A stretch of 64,000 nt of DNA from Clostridia bacterium. GTDB lineage: Bacteria > Bacillota > Clostridia > Oscillospirales > Acutalibacteraceae. The notes below the pieces were generated by a model. The model saw nothing but the letters and a program-made list of their open reading frames with translations. It was not told where the DNA came from and made no database searches. Positions 59,840 to 64,000 of this stretch are shown in pieces. The stretch lies in assembly GCA_017521425.1 (NCBI GenBank), contig JAFXCQ010000007.1, positions 1 to 64,000 of the forward strand, given 5' to 3'. The position numbers were made by a program, and so were the translations under genes. How positions within the stretch are numbered: the stretch's first letter is position 1; the number at the start of each line of letters is the position of its first letter.

Positions 59840-60247
59840 ATGCTCCAAAACAGTTGTTATACATATTTTGCAATTAAAGGCGAATTTAATCCTGATGATA
59901 TAACCAGAAGATTAGGGTTGAAGTCTTCAAAAGTGTGGAAAAAAGGCGATAAAAGAAATAATGGCACTGAGTATGATTTTTCATACTGGGAATTTGGGTT
60001 TTGTAATGAATATGACATTGTAACAGAAAAACAAATGCAAAAAACACTTGAACCATTATTCAGTAAAACCGCAATTCTCAATGAAATACGAAAAGAATCT
60101 GATGTAGTTTTTGTATTGGAAATTGTTCCGACAGTTTATCGAGAAAATGCGACTCCGTGCCTTGCGCCGTCAATGGAAGTAATCGATTTCTGCCACGAAA
60201 CAAGAACGGAAATTGATATTGATTTGTATGTGGGAGAAAAGGAGTAA
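59840..60247 (+). CDS. DUF4279-like small protein
   Basis: A 135-residue protein. CYTYFAIKGEFNPDDITRRL then GLKSSKVWKKGDKR at the N-terminus, and SYWEFGFCNEYDIVTEKQMQ, are the DUF4279 signatures. A late strand EIDIDLYVG closes the domain. Such proteins are found beside immunity genes and in phage-rich regions, but no function is established. The RBS is AAAAGGAG. It has its own promoter and no clear terminator. Confidence 0.75.
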   Translation: MLQNSCYTYFAIKGEFNPDDITRRLGLKSSKVWKKGDKRNNGTEYDFSYWEFGFCNEYDIVTEKQMQKTLEPLFSKTAILNEIRKESDVVFVLEIVPTVYRENATPCLAPSMEVIDFCHETRTEIDIDLYVGEKE

Positions 60248-60324
60248 GTTTTTTAAAATTTACTTTCTTCTCTTTTTATGATATAATCAATCAAACCAAC
60301 AAATTTTTTAAATATGGTGTTGAT

Positions 60325-60864
60325 ATGGCAAAAAAATACAGAGTAATTTCACCGAAATTAAATAAAGTAATGTTTTTTGTGCAAAGCATATTTTTTGGTG
60401 GTGTTGGTATGCTCTTTTTAGTGAGTTTAATTTATTTTATGTTTGATGATCCTCCACCAGCAGAAACACTTGTTTATGAAAATTGTACTTTTGTAAAATA
60501 TGAACTTGAACAGGAAAAAGGTGCAAAGGGAAAAGTCTATAATCATTATTATATATATGTTGAAGAATATGCAGAACCATTGGAAATAGATGAGATGGTT
60601 TTTCAGTCAATAAAAGAGAGTGAGTTATTATCTTTAAGAAGTGGTGATAAAATCACAGTAAGTATATCGGATAAAAATTATTTATATTCATTATTTTATG
60701 GTGATGATTATATATGGTCTTACGAAGACTATCTCATAGTTCACAAAGATGATGATAAAGTAGGTTTTATTGTTGCATCAACACTTTCTTGTCTGGGTTT
60801 TGTTCCGTTTGTTATAGGTGTGATTCATTATAAAAAAACAGGAGAAACCTTACCTTTCGGTTGA
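60325..60864 (+). CDS. Membrane protein of unknown function
   Basis: A 179-residue protein with two hydrophobic segments (about 12-38 and 148-168). Between them is a soluble beta-rich domain with a short helix (DEMVFQSIKESELLSLRSGD). The C-terminus is basic. The family is not recognised. Promoter TTTACT (60259-60264), 17-base spacer, TATAAT (60282-60287) precedes ATG 60325. Two small membrane proteins follow in this accessory stretch. It may belong to an envelope or immunity cassette. Confidence 0.6.
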   Translation: MAKKYRVISPKLNKVMFFVQSIFFGGVGMLFLVSLIYFMFDDPPPAETLVYENCTFVKYELEQEKGAKGKVYNHYYIYVEEYAEPLEIDEMVFQSIKESELLSLRSGDKITVSISDKNYLYSLFYGDDYIWSYEDYLIVHKDDDKVGFIVASTLSCLGFVPFVIGVIHYKKTGETLPFG

Positions 60865-60906
60865 TAATATAAGTAATAATTCGTGGATGATATGGGAGTC
60901 AATAAA

Positions 60907-61275
60907 GTGAAAAAATGTAAAAAAACAAAAAGAATTATTGTAACAATATCATTTGTATTACTGATTGTTTATGGTATATACTGGGCATTTTTTGACATTC
61001 AAAGAATTGATGGGCAAGAATTTTTAAGTGAAAGTACATCGCCGGATGGTCGATATACAGTTACTGCATATCTTAATAATGGTGGTGCGACAACTGATTA
61101 TGCCGTGCTTTGTACTGCTACAGATAACGAGACCGGCAGAGAAAGAAATATTTATTGGAATTATAAATGTGAAAAAGCAGAAATTGAATGGGTTGATGAA
61201 GATACTGCTATAATCGTTATAAACGGTGTTGAGTTAGATGTTATGAAAGATAAATATGATTGGAGAACACAATGA
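60907..61275 (+). CDS. DUF5412-type membrane-anchored protein
   Basis: A 122-residue protein with one membrane helix (about 8-27, IIVTISFVLLIVYGIYW) and an extracellular beta domain (SPDGRYTVTAYLNNGGATTD, then EIEWVDEDTAIIVINGVELD). This layout matches DUF5412. GTG 60907 is chosen because GGGAG lies 7 bases upstream; an earlier GTG at 60883 adds eight residues. Its stop overlaps the HAD gene start by 4 bases (ATGA). Confidence 0.7.
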   Translation: MKKCKKTKRIIVTISFVLLIVYGIYWAFFDIQRIDGQEFLSESTSPDGRYTVTAYLNNGGATTDYAVLCTATDNETGRERNIYWNYKCEKAEIEWVDEDTAIIVINGVELDVMKDKYDWRTQ

Positions 61276-61913
61276 ACATTACAGGCGCAATTTTTGATTT
61301 TGACGGAACAGTTTTTGACTCTATGCATATATGGAAAGGTGTAAAATTCCAGTTTTTTGACAGAATCGGGTTAGTCCTTAACGAAGAACAACGAGAAGAA
61401 TTTAAAAACCTTTTTCTTTTAGAGGCAATAGAACTTGCAAAAACACGATTTGATTTAAAAATGACTGATAAAGAACTTTTTAATGAGTTTTTTACACTTA
61501 TAAAAGAAAAATATCTTGCTGATACAGAACCTAAAAATGATATTATTGAATTTTTAGAAAAGTTAAAAGCAAAGGGTGTGAAAATGGGTATTGCAACTGC
61601 TACAGGTGAACCTGCACTTGAAGCGGTACTTGAAAAATTCAATATGCGTCACTATTTTTCAGAAATTTATTCAACCTATACAGTCGGCGCTTCTAAAACA
61701 GAGCCAAAGGTTTATGATGTTGTTTTAGAAAAATTAGGAACAGAAAAGCAAAGCACCTGGGTTTTTGAGGATGCGTTATATGCCGCAAAGACTGCGAAAA
61801 AAGCAGGGTATAAAGTAGTTGGTATTTATGATAAAAGCGAGCCAGAGCAGGAAGAATTAAAAAATCTTGTAGATATTTATATTAACAATTATAGTGAATT
61901 AGATATAGAATAA
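61272..61913 (+). CDS. HAD-family phosphatase (beta-phosphoglucomutase-like)
   Basis: A 213-residue HAD. Motif I AIFDFDGTVFDS gives both catalytic Asp residues (D8, D10). Motif II is IATATGE (about 102), motif III Lys in SKTEPKVY (about 139), and motif IV VFEDALYAA (about 162). A small helical cap sits after motif I (subclass I). It probably dephosphorylates or isomerises a sugar phosphate. ATG 61272 overlaps the previous stop and has the RBS TGGAGA. Confidence 0.88.
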   Translation: MNITGAIFDFDGTVFDSMHIWKGVKFQFFDRIGLVLNEEQREEFKNLFLLEAIELAKTRFDLKMTDKELFNEFFTLIKEKYLADTEPKNDIIEFLEKLKAKGVKMGIATATGEPALEAVLEKFNMRHYFSEIYSTYTVGASKTEPKVYDVVLEKLGTEKQSTWVFEDALYAAKTAKKAGYKVVGIYDKSEPEQEELKNLVDIYINNYSELDIE

Positions 61914-61955
61914 ATGAACATAAAAATGTTTGACACAATGTTTTCTTAAAAACTA

Positions 61956-61984
61956 TTGAATTTGTCGAACATTTTTTGTATTAT
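61956..61984 (+). promoter_or_regulatory. Promoter of the metallophosphoesterase gene
   Basis: TTGAAT (61956-61961), 17-base spacer, TATTAT (61979-61984). Confidence 0.55.
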
Positions 61985-62045
61985 CTTATGTGGAAAGTTT
62001 GGTGTATATTTTTATAAATACAAATTTTTTTAAGAGGTATGTAAA

Positions 62046-63290
62046 GTGAAAGGGAAAATATTTTTTAAAATTATTGGAATTATTGTTTCAGTTGTTGTAT
62101 TGTTTTGCGCAGTAACTTCATTGATAACTGTAGTAGGCAGAAACAGCAATATGAAAAAAATTGAAAGCTTTGAGCAGGTAAAAATTGAAAATCAGTTGGT
62201 GCCTGTTGAAGATGAAAATGGCTATTGGACTTTTACAACGGATAAAGATTTTAAAGTGGTTCATCTTACAGATATTCATATTGGTGCCGGTTGGTTATGT
62301 CATGGTAAGGATTTAAAAGCAATCAACGCAGTTGCAGCAATGGTAACTGCAGAAAAGCCTGATTTAGTAATTATTACAGGTGATATTGCTTACCCTATAC
62401 CGTTCCAGGCCGGTACAAACGATAACCTTGCGGCTGCAAAGCTTTTTGCGAGTCTTATGGAAAAGCTTGGTGTTTATTGGACAGTTGCTTTTGGTAATCA
62501 CGATACAGAAATCTATAGTAAATATAACAGAGAAGAAATTGCTCAATTTTATGAAAACAGCGGTTTCAGATATTGTCTTTTTAAAAGTGGTCCCGAAGAT
62601 GTTGACGGATACTGTAACAATATTATAAACATCAAAAACTCAAAGGGCGAAATTACACAGTCAATTTTCACGTTTGACAGTCATTCTTACACAGAACACG
62701 ATATTTTTGGTATCGGTTGGAAATATGACAATATCCACGAAAATCAGGTTGAGTGGTACAGAGATTGTGTAAAAAAATTGACTGATTATAATAAATCAGT
62801 TTCAGATATGAAGAATCCTGTTCCAAGCTCAACTGCGTTTTTCCATATTCCGTTAAAGGAATATCAGGATGCGTGGTATGAATATTTAAACAATGATTTC
62901 AAAGACACCGAAAATGTTAAGCTCATACATGGTGTTGCCGGTGAGGGTGGAATAATTGTTTACCCGGGTGATGGAGAAGATACTCTTTTTGAAACTATGC
63001 TTGAATTGGGCTCGACAAAAGGTATTTTCTGTGGTCACGACCACGAAAACAATTTCTGCCTTGATTACAAGGGTATCCAGTTGTCGTACGGAATGAGTGT
63101 TGACTATTTGGCGTATATCGGTATTTCAAGAAGAGGAGCTCAACGCGGTTGTAAGGTTATTACATATTCACCAGATGGTAGTTTCACAAGCCAGAATGAA
63201 AATTATTATCAGGACAAATATATTTCTCAGTTCCAGAAAGAAACAGTTAATATGGAAGAACTGACGCAACTTGCAGAAATAGAAGAATAG
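62046..63290 (+). CDS. Calcineurin-like metallophosphoesterase, membrane-anchored
   Basis: A 414-residue protein with an N-terminal membrane helix (about 6-28). The phosphoesterase domain shows HLTDIHIG (about 76-83), TGDIAYP (about 116), FGNHD (about 152), FHIPLKEY (about 275) and CGHDHENNF (about 332), the metal ligand order of calcineurin-like enzymes. It probably cleaves phosphodiesters outside the membrane. GTG 62046 has RBS GAGGT. It stands alone and is followed by palindromic element copy 5. Confidence 0.88.
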   Translation: MKGKIFFKIIGIIVSVVVLFCAVTSLITVVGRNSNMKKIESFEQVKIENQLVPVEDENGYWTFTTDKDFKVVHLTDIHIGAGWLCHGKDLKAINAVAAMVTAEKPDLVIITGDIAYPIPFQAGTNDNLAAAKLFASLMEKLGVYWTVAFGNHDTEIYSKYNREEIAQFYENSGFRYCLFKSGPEDVDGYCNNIINIKNSKGEITQSIFTFDSHSYTEHDIFGIGWKYDNIHENQVEWYRDCVKKLTDYNKSVSDMKNPVPSSTAFFHIPLKEYQDAWYEYLNNDFKDTENVKLIHGVAGEGGIIVYPGDGEDTLFETMLELGSTKGIFCGHDHENNFCLDYKGIQLSYGMSVDYLAYIGISRRGAQRGCKVITYSPDGSFTSQNENYYQDKYISQFQKETVNMEELTQLAEIEE

Positions 63291-63339
63291 TTGCAAGTAT
63301 GTAAGTGTGCAAGTTGCAAGAAGGTGTTAGATGTTAGAA

Positions 63340-63385
63340 AAATTCTATCATTTTAGTTTACAAAAAACTTAAAATGATAGAATTT
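63340..63385. repeat. Dispersed palindromic element, copy 5
   Basis: AAATTCTATCATTTTAGTTT (63340-63359) pairs with AAACTTAAAATGATAGAATTT (63365-63385). The outer C-G pairs of other copies are replaced by T-A pairs on both arms, a compensatory change. It lies between convergent genes and could end both. Confidence 0.85.
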
Positions 63386-63460
63386 ATTTTTATTGATATT
63401 TAATTATAATCAAACGCGAAGCGTTTCCGCAATTCGCAACTTTCAATTTTCAATTTTTAA

Positions 63461-64000
63461 TTACATTTTTGCTGCTTCCTGCAAAATCGTAACTGACGGT
63501 CCCGGAATTCTTCCTAAATGGTCAGGGCCGACATTCACAAGGTAGTTAATGCCGAGTGAGTTTAAGTGTTTTCTGTTTTTTGCGAGAGTTTCTGGTGAAA
63601 TCCAGTTATGGTCACGGTAAGAAAATCCCCACGAATTATTTAATGTACAAGCAGATTCATAAAGACCGTGTTTACTTGGTTTGAAACCGTCAATGCTTTG
63701 GTAATTTATACTTTTTTCATCTACCTGTGAGAGCTTTTGCCATTCTTCTTTTGTTTCAGGAATTTCATTATCACCTAAAGAAACATAGTCATAAAGTCCA
63801 TTGCCGAGTCTTGAATTTATAAGACAGTCGGGTTGTAATTCTTTAACTGTATCATAAATAATTTTGCTTTGTTTCTCGGTTAATGTCATTGGCACATCAA
63901 ACCACGCGGTAAAAATATCACCATAATTTGTCATAATTTCTTTAATTTGTGGCAATATTTTATTCTCGAAACAGATATTAAAATCTTTTTCTTCTGGATT
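63461..64000 (-). CDS. GH29 alpha-L-fucosidase, C-terminal part (cut by window edge)
   Basis: The frame stays open to the right end of the window (180 codons), so the gene starts outside. ILPQIKEIMTNYGDIFTAWF then DVPM carries the region of the GH29 nucleophile Asp (WFD). Later CLINSRLGNGLYDYVSLGDN, WGFSYRDHNWISPETL and LVNVGPDHLGRIP are the family signatures. It removes terminal L-fucose from glycans or mucin. No signal peptide can be judged. The GHL6 gene at 352 may act on related substrates. Confidence 0.88.
   Translation of the reverse strand, partial: NPEEKDFNICFENKILPQIKEIMTNYGDIFTAWFDVPMTLTEKQSKIIYDTVKELQPDCLINSRLGNGLYDYVSLGDNEIPETKEEWQKLSQVDEKSINYQSIDGFKPSKHGLYESACTLNNSWGFSYRDHNWISPETLAKNRKHLNSLGINYLVNVGPDHLGRIPGPSVTILQEAAKM

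Overview
The window is AT-rich Bacillota DNA. Strong Shine-Dalgarno sites (AAGGAGG), TTGACA-N17-TATAAT promoters, frequent GTG/TTG starts, a CD1247-type acidic protein, a CapD/PglC glycan locus and many glycoside-hydrolase-type genes all point to an uncultured Clostridia (Oscillospirales-like) gut bacterium. No rRNA operon, phage, integrase, transposase or CRISPR array was seen, so genus and species cannot be named.

Layout. 1-351: three 73-bp tandem hairpin repeats and a promoter. 352-3020: a GHL6-type glycoside hydrolase coupled to an SGNH (DUF4886) esterase-like gene. 3121-7843: two Mor-like regulators bracketing a membrane/small-protein island, then a WYL regulator and a HAD phosphatase. 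7866-9812 (minus): PHP phosphoesterase and secreted alkaline phosphatase. 9938-16675: a GH42 remnant with a live-looking promoter, flavin reductase, TraX-like protein, lipoprotein, M20 peptidase, GPH sugar symporter, HExxH membrane protein and PI-PLC-like protein. 16886-19981: MelA-type GH4, an XRE regulator, a degenerate manganese-catalase homologue and a YhcH protein.

20342-33731 is a 13-gene surface glycan operon: CapD dehydratase, two initiating phosphoglycosyltransferases, WecG/TagA, GT4, NAD/FAD oxidoreductase, Wzy-like polymerase, GT2, two hexapeptide acyltransferases, a GT-B-like protein, Wzx flippase and a KdsB-like CMP-sugar synthetase. It fits a Wzx/Wzy-dependent capsule or EPS pathway.

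34244-42306 is the most unusual block. Two divergent arms carry a tandem class II aldolase, two GSA-like class III aminotransferases, a split transketolase and two tandem-SCP2 proteins. I cannot match it to a described pathway. 42420-45940 holds rpsU, an M24 aminopeptidase, a family 4 uracil-DNA glycosylase and an FGGY kinase.

46346-48233 (minus) is an ECF sigma/anti-sigma/YfjL-like operon. 48471-54236 (minus) is housekeeping: pnp, rpsO, a CD1247-like gene, efp and aspS. 54264-57013 holds a two-gene ABC transporter diverging from an XRE plus LytTR regulator pair. tRNA-Thr(TGT) and tRNA-Tyr(GTA) follow. 57304-63290 is accessory: two mirror-symmetric hairpin arrays, a four-helix-bundle (23S IVP-type) protein, a truncated XRE gene, small hypotheticals, a HAD enzyme and a metallophosphoesterase. 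The right edge cuts an alpha-L-fucosidase (GH29).

Non-coding DNA is unusually structured. At least five copies of a dispersed palindrome (core CCTATCATTT/AAATGATAGG) sit in intergenic gaps, besides the hairpin arrays. All functional calls rest on reading motifs by eye; no database search was run.
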